From: CBDCGS01 sp965216915
Lineage (GTDB): Bacteria > Pseudomonadota > Alphaproteobacteria > UBA828
NCBI GenBank assembly: GCA_965216915.1
Contig: CBDCGS010000010.1
Span: 62,001 to 126,000 of the forward strand
Direction of reading: 5' to 3'
DNA: 64,000 bases
Shown: piece by piece, positions 17,797-25,315 of the stretch
How positions within the stretch are numbered: the stretch's first letter is position 1
Layout: each line of letters starts with the position of its first letter
Program-made: the position numbers and the translations under genes
Notes under the pieces: model-generated
Database searches by the model: none
What the model was told of the DNA's origin: nothing
Seen by the model: only the letters and a program-made list of their open reading frames with translations

Positions 17797-17844
17797 TCTG
17801 CGGGGTTGGGCGGTCCGACTCCCCGTTGGAGTTAAGGAGAAATC

Positions 17845-18189
17845 ATGAAGACGCTGGGCAGCTATTTGATTGTAAGCGCGCTTTTTCTGTCATTGGCGTG
17901 GACTGAATCGACCCTGGCGACGCCCGCGAGCGAGGCCGGACCGACCATTGAGCCGATCGCCGCGGAGGCGCTTCACTTGGCGCAACAGATCTCCATCCCG
18001 ACGGGCCGTAAGATCAACAAGGGTCTTCGTTCCAGGGCCACCAATGACGGGACGATCGCCGGCGGCGGCGGAAGCGGAAGTGGTGGTGGAAGCGGCGGCG
18101 GGAGCGGTGGCGGAAGTGGCGGCGGCGGCGGAAGCGGCGGTGGCGGCGGAAGCGGCGGCGGTGGCGGCGGCGGCGGTGGCGGTTGGTAG
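17845..18189 (+). CDS. Small Gly/Ser-rich secreted protein
   Basis: 114 aa, strong ribosome-binding site (AAGGAG) before the ATG. A signal peptide (MKTLGSYLIVSALFLSLAW, cut near residue 26) is followed by about 40 residues of ordinary sequence. The last 45 residues are nearly all Gly with spaced Ser, ending in Gly-Trp. It lies between the DUF4384 protein (48 bp upstream) and the caspase gene, same strand, so likely one transcript. It has no recognised fold and may be a flexible linker, matrix or protease-substrate peptide. Confidence 0.6.
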   Translation: MKTLGSYLIVSALFLSLAWTESTLATPASEAGPTIEPIAAEALHLAQQISIPTGRKINKGLRSRATNDGTIAGGGGSGSGGGSGGGSGGGSGGGGGSGGGGGSGGGGGGGGGGW

Positions 18190-18271
18190 TGCCAGTCGCA
18201 CCCTCGAGGGCGCCCGGCACGAGGCCGCGGCGCGGCGAGCTGGTGTCTTCGCGCTAGGGATGTTGGGATCG

Positions 18272-20563
18272 ATGACGATGAGACGCTCGCCTCTTCTCGC
18301 GACGCTCGCACTGTGCGCGGCGCCGCTTGTCCTCGTGAGCCAGCCGGCCGTGGCCCAGGCACCGGTCTTGGATTGTGATCGGCTTGCCGCGCATCCAGCC
18401 GACCCGAGTAAGGTGGCGCCCGGCGTCCAATGGGACTTGATGGACGCGCGCGCCGGCATCCGGGCCTGCGAGGATGCGCTGCTGCGCTATCCAGGTGAGG
18501 TGCGGTTCAAATTCCAGCTCGGGCGCGCGCTGCTCCGCGCGGAGCGGCGGGACGAGGGCCTGCCCTACCTCTTCGAAGCCGCCGAGCAGGACTATCTCGT
18601 CGCATTCGCGAATATTGGCGGCACCTACCAGTTCGACCTCGGCAACTACGGCGAGGCGTTGAAATGGTATCGCCGCGGCGCCGAACGGGGCGACGTCAGC
18701 TCTCAGACGCATCTCGCCGAGATGTACCAGGAAGGCTGGGGCGTCGAGCGCGATCTAAAGGAGGCGCTGCGTTGGTACGCGCCCTCCGCCGAGGCGGGCT
18801 ATCCGCTCGCCGAGTACAAGATCGGCGTCATCTACCTGCAGGGCGATCGCAATGTCCGGCGCGACCCCGAGAAGGCGGTGAGCTGGTTCCGGCGCGCGGC
18901 CGATCATGGCTTCGCCCGGGCGCAGAACGACCTCGGCTGGGCCTATGAGACGGGTGACGGCGTCGACACGCGGCGGAGCTGCGGCCCGCGCGCGGGGAGC
19001 AGCGGACGCGTGCAGCGTGAGACGGGTCCCTGCGGCGACTTTGAGAACGCCGCGATTTGGTATCGCCGCGCGGCGGAGCAGGGCTGGGCGCGGGCCCAGA
19101 CAAATCTCGCGCGGCTCTACGAGAACGGGCTCGGTGTCGAGCGCGACCTCGTCGAGGCGGTGTATTGGTACCGTCTCGCGAGCGATGCGCGCATCGACCA
19201 GATTCAAGATCTCGCACGGTCCGGCGTGCGCCGGCTGCAGTCCCGGCTGAACAGCAGCGAGCTGGTCGAGGTTGACCGCCGCGTGGATGCGGTGCGCTAC
19301 GTCACGGCCGCCGAGTCCGAGGCTTCGATCAAGCGCGCCGCGGCGCAAGGTTCGGGCGGTGGGCGCAGCGATGGCGGCGATGCCGTCGTGGACACGGACT
19401 ACGTCCCGCCGGCCGCGGACGACACGGTCGACGCGGCCTATGTGCCGCCCGAGGACGATGTCGCGGCGGCCGCGGCGACGCAGCCGGTCGAGCCTGCGCG
19501 TGATGCCTTCACGGTGGTCGCGATGAACGACAGCATGATCGCCTTGAAGAACGCGAACGTGCGGGCCGCGCCGACGACCGAGGCGGCCAAGATCGGGCGC
19601 CTCCAAAAGGGTGAGGTGCTTGCTGCGACCGGCAAGGTCGAGGGCAGAAACTGGTACCGGGTCGCCCTCGCTGACGACGGCATCGGCTACGTGTTCGGAA
19701 CCCTGCTGCTGTCGCTCTCGGAGGCGGCCGAGACGACGGTCGCGCGCGCCGAGCCGGAGCCTGCGACCGCGACGCGCGAGGCCGAGCGCGCCTCAGCGGC
19801 ACCGGCCGAGCGCGAGGTCGCGAGCGCGGATCCCGCGATGGACCTCGGCGCGATCGATTTCGGGCGCTACCACGCGCTCGTGATCGGAAACAACGACTAC
19901 ACGGAGTTTCCGCGGCTCAAGACCGCCGTCAACGATGCCCGCGCCGTCGCGGAGACCCTCGAGCGGGACTATGGCTACGAGGTCAAGCTCCTGCTCAACG
20001 CGACCCGGGAGGACATCGTGCTCGCGCTCGACCGCTATCGTGCGAGCCTCGGCAGCAATGACAACATGCTGATCTACTATGCCGGCCACGGTTATCTCGA
20101 TTCCTCGGCGGAGCGGGGCTACTGGTTGCCGGTCGATGCCTCGCCCGACACCAAGGTGCGCTGGGTCTCGAACGCCACGATCACCGACACGCTGAAGGCG
20201 ATGGTCGCGAAGCACGTCATGCTGGTCGTCGATAGCTGCTATTCCGGGACACTCACCCGCGGCGTCTCGGTCACACTGCAAAGCCCCGACTACATCGAGC
20301 GCATGGCTGCGAAGCGTGCGCGCGTGGTGCTCACGTCGGGCGGCCTTGAGCCGGTCTCGGATTCGGGCATCGGCGGCCGCCACTCCGTGTTCGCCGAGGC
20401 GTTCCTCGAGGCGCTACGCAGCAATCAAAGCCTCATGGACGGCACCGAGCTGTTCCTCAAGATCCGCCGTCCCGTCATGGTTAACGTGCCGCAGACGCCG
20501 GAATATGCCGACATTCGCTTCGCCGGGCATGCCGGCGGCGACTTCCTCTTCGTCAAGAAGTGA
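18272..20563 (+). CDS. Secreted Sel1-SH3-caspase-like protein
   Basis: 763 aa. The signal peptide (MTMRRSPLLATLALCAAPLV, then AVAQA) is followed by four or five Sel1 repeats (about 70-310, e.g. LAEMYQEGWGVERDLKEALR), a low-complexity acidic linker, an SH3-type domain (about 420-485, NANVRAAPTTEAAKIG, WYRVAL) and a caspase p20-like domain (about 525-760, YHALVIGNNDYTEFPRLKTA). Catalytic His606 (YYAGHGY) and Cys656 (VVDSCYSGT) are both present, so the protease is likely active, with peptide cleavage after a basic residue as in metacaspases or another specificity. One Sel1 unit is interrupted by a Cys-containing insert (RSCGPRAGSSGRV.., PCGDF). Start could also be 18260. Confidence 0.88.
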   Translation: MTMRRSPLLATLALCAAPLVLVSQPAVAQAPVLDCDRLAAHPADPSKVAPGVQWDLMDARAGIRACEDALLRYPGEVRFKFQLGRALLRAERRDEGLPYLFEAAEQDYLVAFANIGGTYQFDLGNYGEALKWYRRGAERGDVSSQTHLAEMYQEGWGVERDLKEALRWYAPSAEAGYPLAEYKIGVIYLQGDRNVRRDPEKAVSWFRRAADHGFARAQNDLGWAYETGDGVDTRRSCGPRAGSSGRVQRETGPCGDFENAAIWYRRAAEQGWARAQTNLARLYENGLGVERDLVEAVYWYRLASDARIDQIQDLARSGVRRLQSRLNSSELVEVDRRVDAVRYVTAAESEASIKRAAAQGSGGGRSDGGDAVVDTDYVPPAADDTVDAAYVPPEDDVAAAAATQPVEPARDAFTVVAMNDSMIALKNANVRAAPTTEAAKIGRLQKGEVLAATGKVEGRNWYRVALADDGIGYVFGTLLLSLSEAAETTVARAEPEPATATREAERASAAPAEREVASADPAMDLGAIDFGRYHALVIGNNDYTEFPRLKTAVNDARAVAETLERDYGYEVKLLLNATREDIVLALDRYRASLGSNDNMLIYYAGHGYLDSSAERGYWLPVDASPDTKVRWVSNATITDTLKAMVAKHVMLVVDSCYSGTLTRGVSVTLQSPDYIERMAAKRARVVLTSGGLEPVSDSGIGGRHSVFAEAFLEALRSNQSLMDGTELFLKIRRPVMVNVPQTPEYADIRFAGHAGGDFLFVKK

Positions 20564-20575
20564 GGTGACGCGCCT

Positions 20576-21715
20576 TTAAAGCGCCGCAATCATGGCTTGG
20601 CGCTTGCGGCTGTGCTCGATCTTCGAGATGAGGCGTTTCTTCAACAGGTCGTCGAGCAGGATGAGCGCGCGCTTCGGATCCATCTCCGACGGGCTAATGC
20701 GCTTGAGGATCTCCGCGCGCACCGTGACGAACTCCTCGGGAGAGAGCTGATTTTGGCGGAACCGCCGGTTGGCGTCGCGCAGGCTGTCCTCGATGCTGCC
20801 GGAGGGTGCCCGCGTTTGCGCCTCGCCGCCGCTGATTGCGCGGCGCTTGGTCTTGTACTCCTCCTCGGTGATCAGGCCGAGGGAGCGCAGCTCCTCGAGG
20901 CGGGCAAGCCGCTCGGCCGGCCGCAAGGACGCGCCGGCTCCGGCGCCGCTCGTGCTCGGCGCGGGATCGACCGCCGCGGTCTGCGTGCGCGGCTTCACCC
21001 GCGGAACCGGCTCGGGCTCCGGCGCGACGCGGACGACGGGCTCCGGCTCGACCACCGGCTCGGGCGCCGCGCTCGCCTGCACGCTCACATTCGCGACTGC
21101 CGCGAGGTTGCATTCGACGGTCGCGCCGTTCGAATCCCTGTAGTTCCAGTAAACCGGGAAGCGAAGCTGAGGGGCATAGTGGGTGAGCATCGAGGAGGAA
21201 TAGAGGTCGACCCACCGGCGCTCGTTGATCGCCACCACCTCGACATCGCCGATGCTCCGCACATAGGCGAGTTCGCGCCCGGTCAGCGAGACCTTGTAAC
21301 GCCAATTCAGCCGCTCGCCCGAGCTTCGGCGCTCCAGCACGTAGCTCGAGTAGCTGCTGCCGACCTGCAGTTGCCGGAGGTCCGCGAAGTCGTTCCGCGA
21401 CGGGCCCATCGAGCCGGTCTGATCGCCGATCTTCTCGCGCGTGACGAGCGTCGTCCCGGTCAAGTAGTAAGGCTTTTCGTACCAGTTCTTCGAGAGGCCG
21501 CCATCCACCTCGACGCGGATGATGTCGCCGTCATGGGAGACGACCGAGTAGGTCTCGCGGAAGGACGGCCCGTCGCTGACGCTGCAATCGAAGCTGTATT
21601 GGCTGCCGACGTCGGGCGGCGCCATCGATGCAAGCGCGACGCCCGGGCCGAAGACGAGGGTCCCCGCCACGATGGCCAGGGCCCGGGCCGAAACGTTGCG
21701 GGGATCCTTGACCAT
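20576..21715 (-). CDS. Secreted protein with C-terminal SHOCT-type motif
   Basis: 379 aa. A signal-like N-terminus (ALAIVAGTLVFGPGVALASM) is followed by a beta-rich domain of about 190 residues with a Cys pair (FDCSVSDG and VECNLAA), a Pro/Glu/Val linker (EPVVEPEPVVRVAPEPEP) and a SHOCT-like helix pair (RLARLEELRSLGLITEEEYK). A second similar helix pair lies near the end (LLDDLLKKRLISKIEHSRKR). SHOCT motifs usually serve in oligomerisation. The gene is convergent with the caspase gene (12 bp apart) and its start is only 14 bp from the divergent hydrolase start, so one of those two starts may be further in. Function unknown. Confidence 0.7.
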   Translation of the reverse strand: MVKDPRNVSARALAIVAGTLVFGPGVALASMAPPDVGSQYSFDCSVSDGPSFRETYSVVSHDGDIIRVEVDGGLSKNWYEKPYYLTGTTLVTREKIGDQTGSMGPSRNDFADLRQLQVGSSYSSYVLERRSSGERLNWRYKVSLTGRELAYVRSIGDVEVVAINERRWVDLYSSSMLTHYAPQLRFPVYWNYRDSNGATVECNLAAVANVSVQASAAPEPVVEPEPVVRVAPEPEPVPRVKPRTQTAAVDPAPSTSGAGAGASLRPAERLARLEELRSLGLITEEEYKTKRRAISGGEAQTRAPSGSIEDSLRDANRRFRQNQLSPEEFVTVRAEILKRISPSEMDPKRALILLDDLLKKRLISKIEHSRKRQAMIAAL

Positions 21716-21729
21716 GCGCGCGGGCTCCC

Positions 21730-22617
21730 ATGACGGTAAACAGCGGGATGATAATCTTAGGTTTCGCGCACCGCGCAGGCAAGCGGGCGGCGGGGCGCGC
21801 ATGGCGCCGCGTGTGCCGGGCCGGCCTCGCGGCCCTCATGCTCGCGCTGGCTGCGGTCGCGGCTACGGGGCGGCCGGCGCACGCGACGATGGACGATCTC
21901 GCCGTGACCTGGGCACGCGCCGAGGTTGCGGTGCCCGCCGGCGTCGCGGGGCCTCGGCCCGTCATCGGTGTCGCGAGCAGCGAGCCCGTGCGCAGGGCGC
22001 TGGCGCGGATCGTGGCCGGCGCGCGCGTGCCGGCCGTGGTGTTCCTGCATGGCTGCGATGGGGTGGGCGAGGAGGAGGAGAGCCTCAAGCTCATCCTGAT
22101 GCAGAGCGGCTACGCGACCTTCATGCCGAACAGCTTCGCCCGCGCCGGCCGGCGCGCGAATTGCGTTCCGGGCGTTCAGGCCACCGGCCTTTTTCCAGAG
22201 GCGCTCGAGCTTAGGCGGCGCGAGGTCGAGTATGCGATCGATCGCCTGCACGATCTGGCCTGGGTCGACCAGTCGCGCATCTATGCCGTCGGCTTCAGCG
22301 AGGGCGCGATGGCGGTCGCGAGCTATGACCGGCCGGATGTCGCCGGTCTGGTGATCCTCGGCTGGCACTGCCAGGGCAATCCGCCGTTCGATGGGATCAA
22401 GGCGCGTGCCGACGTTCCCGTGCTCGCGGTGATCGGGGCCGATGATCCGTGGTACGCGGCGAAGCCGGGCGTGCATTGCGGCGACCTCTTCGACGGACGC
22501 GAGAACGCGCGCTCCCTCGTGCTGCCCGACAACGGGCACGTCCTGATCAACTCGCCGAACGTCGAGAACGCGGATCGCGCCAAAGCGGCGATCCTGGAGT
22601 TTCTGCGCACCTTCTGA
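21730..22617 (+). CDS. Secreted alpha/beta hydrolase (dienelactone-hydrolase-like)
   Basis: 295 aa as drawn. A hydrophobic signal (AGLAALMLALAAVAATG, ends AHA) makes later ATGs at 21748 or 21838 possible starts, which would also relieve the 14-bp spacing to the SHOCT gene. Core motifs are VVFLHGCDGVG, PNSFARAG, the nucleophile elbow GFSEGAM, IGADDPW (acid) and DNGHVL (His). It shares all of these, in order, with the lipoprotein hydrolase at 12575-13429, so the two are paralogues, one on each side of the putative left island border. Substrate unknown. Confidence 0.78.
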   Translation: MTVNSGMIILGFAHRAGKRAAGRAWRRVCRAGLAALMLALAAVAATGRPAHATMDDLAVTWARAEVAVPAGVAGPRPVIGVASSEPVRRALARIVAGARVPAVVFLHGCDGVGEEEESLKLILMQSGYATFMPNSFARAGRRANCVPGVQATGLFPEALELRRREVEYAIDRLHDLAWVDQSRIYAVGFSEGAMAVASYDRPDVAGLVILGWHCQGNPPFDGIKARADVPVLAVIGADDPWYAAKPGVHCGDLFDGRENARSLVLPDNGHVLINSPNVENADRAKAAILEFLRTF

Positions 22618-22829
22618 GCACGCTCTCCGCGACGCGTTGCCCTGATCGCAGGGGCTGTGGCGTCAACCGGCGTTTGACGCGGCCGGCCCCAGCCGCCTTG
22701 GGGATCTCGCGCGGGCAATACATGGCGACTAAAATGACCCCGATCGACTGACAGGCTCGGCCTGCCCAACTTACTGTGTTCGCCAGCTGGTGTTCTGGCG
22801 ACCCGCCCGCGTCCCGGGCCCGGAGAAAC

Positions 22830-24074
22830 ATGCCGGATATTCGCAGGCGCATCGCAGCCGCGCTTCCTCGGCTCTACGCCCCGCCCGAAGGCGCGTCCCG
22901 CGCTGTGAAACGGGTGTTCGCGCCCGCGGCCTACGCCTACTCCCTTGGGCTCGTGATGCACGCCGCCATGCTTGTCGCGTTCGCTGTTGCCGGCGTGTGG
23001 CCCCTGGCCGCGTTCAATTTATTGAGCGTTGCCGTGTTCGGCGCCGCGCTGGTGCTTCATGCCCGCATGCATCTGGTGGCGGCCGGATTGATCAGCACCG
23101 CGGAGGTGACGGCTCACCAGGTATTGGCGACGGTATTTCTCGGGTCCGAAACCGGCTTCTACCTGTACCTGCCCATCCCCGCGATGATTACGCTGGTGAT
23201 TCCTGCCCTTCCTCGCGCGAGCCGGTACATCCTCGCGACGGCGATCACCGCGCTATTCGTCGGCATGGCGGTGTACGGATATATTGCGCCGCCGCTTCAT
23301 CCGCTTTCCCCGAATTGGTCCGCGGGCTTTCTCGTGTTCAATACGATCGGCGTGCCGCTCTTGCTTTGCGGGATCATGGTGACCTTCAGCCGCGCCGCCA
23401 CCAATGCGGAAGCGGCGCTGGACGCAGCCCATCAGGAATCCGAGTCGCTGCTGCGCAACATCCTGCCCGACGCCATCGCGCGCCGGCTGAAACGCCACCC
23501 CGGGGTCATTGGCGACCGCTACGAAGAGGCGTCGGTACTCTTTGCCGACCTGGTGGGCTTCACGGAGATGTCCCGACGCATGGCCCCCGAACAATTGGTG
23601 GCGCTTTTGGACGAGTTGGTCAGCGAGTTCGACGACCTCGCGGCGCGGTTCGAGGTCGAGAAGATCAAGACCATCGGTGACGCCTACATGGTCGCCGCCG
23701 GACTGCCGGAGCCCCAGGCGGACCACGCCGAACGGCTGGCAGACTTGGCGCTCGAAATGCGTGCTGCGGTCTCTCGGAAGGCAGGGGGCGCGACGTCTTC
23801 GCTCAGAATTCGAATCGGTCTCAATGCCGGTCCGGTGGTTGCGGGCGTGATCGGCAAGCGAAAGTTCGCCTACGACCTTTGGGGCGACACGGTGAATTTG
23901 GCGGCCCGCATGGAAGCGACGGCCGAGCCGGATACGATTCAGGTCGCGCCGACAGCCCATGCGTTGTTGAGCGATCACTTCCAATTCACGCCGATCGGCA
24001 TGGTTCCGGTGAAGGGTGTCGGCGATGTCGAAACCTACCTGCTGGAAGGCCGTATCGAACGGAAGGCGGCATGA
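22830..24074 (+). CDS. Six-helix membrane adenylate cyclase
   Basis: 414 aa. Residues about 30-190 hold roughly six membrane helices with short loops (no large periplasmic sensor). A short coiled linker (AALDAAHQESESLLRNILPD) leads to a class III cyclase domain: metal-binding Asp240 (LFADLVGFTEMS) and Asp284 (EKIKTIGDAYMVAAG), with the substrate/transition-state region YDLWGDTVNLAARMEA. The Lys of EKIKTIGD and Asp of YDLWG are those of ATP-using cyclases. It would produce cAMP, perhaps sensing membrane state or a quinone/lipid ligand. A GGAGA ribosome-binding site is just upstream. It is the last gene before the nap operon. Confidence 0.9.
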   Translation: MPDIRRRIAAALPRLYAPPEGASRAVKRVFAPAAYAYSLGLVMHAAMLVAFAVAGVWPLAAFNLLSVAVFGAALVLHARMHLVAAGLISTAEVTAHQVLATVFLGSETGFYLYLPIPAMITLVIPALPRASRYILATAITALFVGMAVYGYIAPPLHPLSPNWSAGFLVFNTIGVPLLLCGIMVTFSRAATNAEAALDAAHQESESLLRNILPDAIARRLKRHPGVIGDRYEEASVLFADLVGFTEMSRRMAPEQLVALLDELVSEFDDLAARFEVEKIKTIGDAYMVAAGLPEPQADHAERLADLALEMRAAVSRKAGGATSSLRIRIGLNAGPVVAGVIGKRKFAYDLWGDTVNLAARMEATAEPDTIQVAPTAHALLSDHFQFTPIGMVPVKGVGDVETYLLEGRIERKAA

Positions 24075-24543
24075 AACATCGGGCGACGATCGCCGCCAAC
24101 CCGCGCGAGGGTCCCTCGACCCTAAACGGCAGCCGCTCGTCACCAGCCGCCGTCGAAACGGAAATGGGCGCAAACCGGCGCGATTGACCGGCGTTGGTTG
24201 GAAAATACCGTTTCACTGAAAATGGGTGCTCGCATGATCGTGCAAATGGGGCGCCTGCCTTGGGTCTACCAAATGGCTGCCGATCGCGCTCGAGGGGAGG
24301 CGATCGTGTTCAAATCAGAGTCGGTAATGAACGCTTGGACAGGCGTGTTCGCTCGTCAGACATGTCCGCCTGTGGCAGGCTGGTCGCGCAAAGAAAAGAG
24401 ATTTTGCCGTTGGCGGGATGTCATTGATCGACGTCAAGGTCAGGGCGCCGCTGTTAGGTGAACAAGAACAGGACGATGCAAGGTGCTGCTCAGCGTCCGC
24501 ACCGCTGGGCGGCCGGCCGATCTGAAACCGCGAGAGCCGTGAT
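24075..24543. other. 469-bp intergenic region before napF
   Basis: Noticeably less GC-rich than its surroundings, with no ORF that looks coding; an 87-codon frame at 24198 has no family likeness and would run across the FNR box. The only feature I can support is that box near the right end. The remainder holds nothing recognisable. Confidence 0.5.
24424..24437 (+). promoter_or_regulatory. FNR/FixK-type operator upstream of nap operon
   Basis: TTGATCGACGTCAA fits the TTGAT-N4-ATCAA consensus with one changed base (GTCAA, as in Dnr/NnrR sites). It is centred 113 bp before the napF start. If it works at -41.5, transcription would begin near 24472, and TTAGGT at about 24454 is a plausible -10. 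This is the expected switch for low-oxygen or nitrogen-oxide induction, and the FixK-like regulator at 5590-6318 has the matching recognition residues. Confidence 0.65.
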
Positions 24544-25038
24544 ATGGCGACCAACCTGACCAGGTCCGATTTGATACGGGGTGCTGTTCGTTCAGCGCCG
24601 GCACCGGTTCGCCTCCCGTGGGCTCTGACGGAGGGTGCGTTCGCCGACACATGCACGCGCTGCGGCGATTGTCTGGCCGCTTGCCGAGAAAGCATCGTGA
24701 CCCGGGGTCCGTCGGGTTACCCGCGGATCGATTTTACGCGCGGCGCGTGCACCTTTTGCGGCGCCTGCGCGGAGGTGTGTCAGCCGAAGGCGCTGGTCCC
24801 GGAGCGGGATCGCGCGCCCGGATCACCGCCTTGGTCCGTGACCGCTCGCGTCGGCGCCAACTGTCTCTCTGCGGCCGGCGTCGCGTGTCGCGCTTGTGGG
24901 GATCACTGCGAGGCCGGGGCAATCGCGTTTCGGCTCGAGGTCGGCGGCACCGCGAATGCCGTGGTCGACACCACGCGCTGCTCGGGATGCGGTGCCTGCG
25001 TCGCCCCGTGTCCCGTCGGCGCGATCGAGATCGTGTAG
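24544..25038 (+). CDS. napF: Ferredoxin-type protein NapF
   Basis: 164 aa. Cytoplasmic iron-sulfur protein with 4Fe-4S Cys clusters (CTRCGDCLAAC, CTFCGACAEVC, then a more spaced set around CRACGDHC, and CSGCGACVAPC). NapF is thought to help mature NapA or supply it with electrons before export. First gene of the nap operon, preceded by the FNR-type box. Confidence 0.9.
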   Translation: MATNLTRSDLIRGAVRSAPAPVRLPWALTEGAFADTCTRCGDCLAACRESIVTRGPSGYPRIDFTRGACTFCGACAEVCQPKALVPERDRAPGSPPWSVTARVGANCLSAAGVACRACGDHCEAGAIAFRLEVGGTANAVVDTTRCSGCGACVAPCPVGAIEIV

Positions 25039-25062
25039 ACGAAACGCCTCGGGGATCAAGCA

Positions 25063-25311
25063 ATGAGCATTTGCGGTCTTGTCGTTCATGCCTTCCCGCG
25101 AGACGCGGATGCCGTCTCTGCGAAGCTCGGGTCCTTTGACGGTGTCGAGGTGCATGCGGCCACCCCGGACGGCAGGTTGGTGGTGACGATCGACCGGCCC
25201 GACGATCACGAGGCGGCCGAGCTATTCCGGACCGTTGAGGGGCTCCCGGGAGTCCTTTCTACAACGATTGCCTATAGCCACTGCGAGCAGGACCTCGCGG
25301 AGGAGGAGTGA
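25063..25311 (+). CDS. napD: NapA maturation chaperone NapD
   Basis: 82 aa, typical size. The start MSICGLVVHAFP and the pattern GVEVHAATPDGRLVVTIDR match the NapD ferredoxin-like fold. NapD binds the twin-arginine signal of NapA and holds back export until the molybdenum cofactor is in place. It ends 4 bp before napA, consistent with coupled synthesis. Confidence 0.92.
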   Translation: MSICGLVVHAFPRDADAVSAKLGSFDGVEVHAATPDGRLVVTIDRPDDHEAAELFRTVEGLPGVLSTTIAYSHCEQDLAEEE

Positions 25312-25315
25312 GCCG

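Noticed and set aside
17948..18271. Upstream extension of the caspase ORF
   Set aside because: It overlaps the Gly/Ser-rich gene in another frame; the signal peptide fixes the start near 18272.
24198..24461. 87-codon ORF before napF
   Set aside because: No homology pattern, low-quality start, and it spans the FNR-type box.
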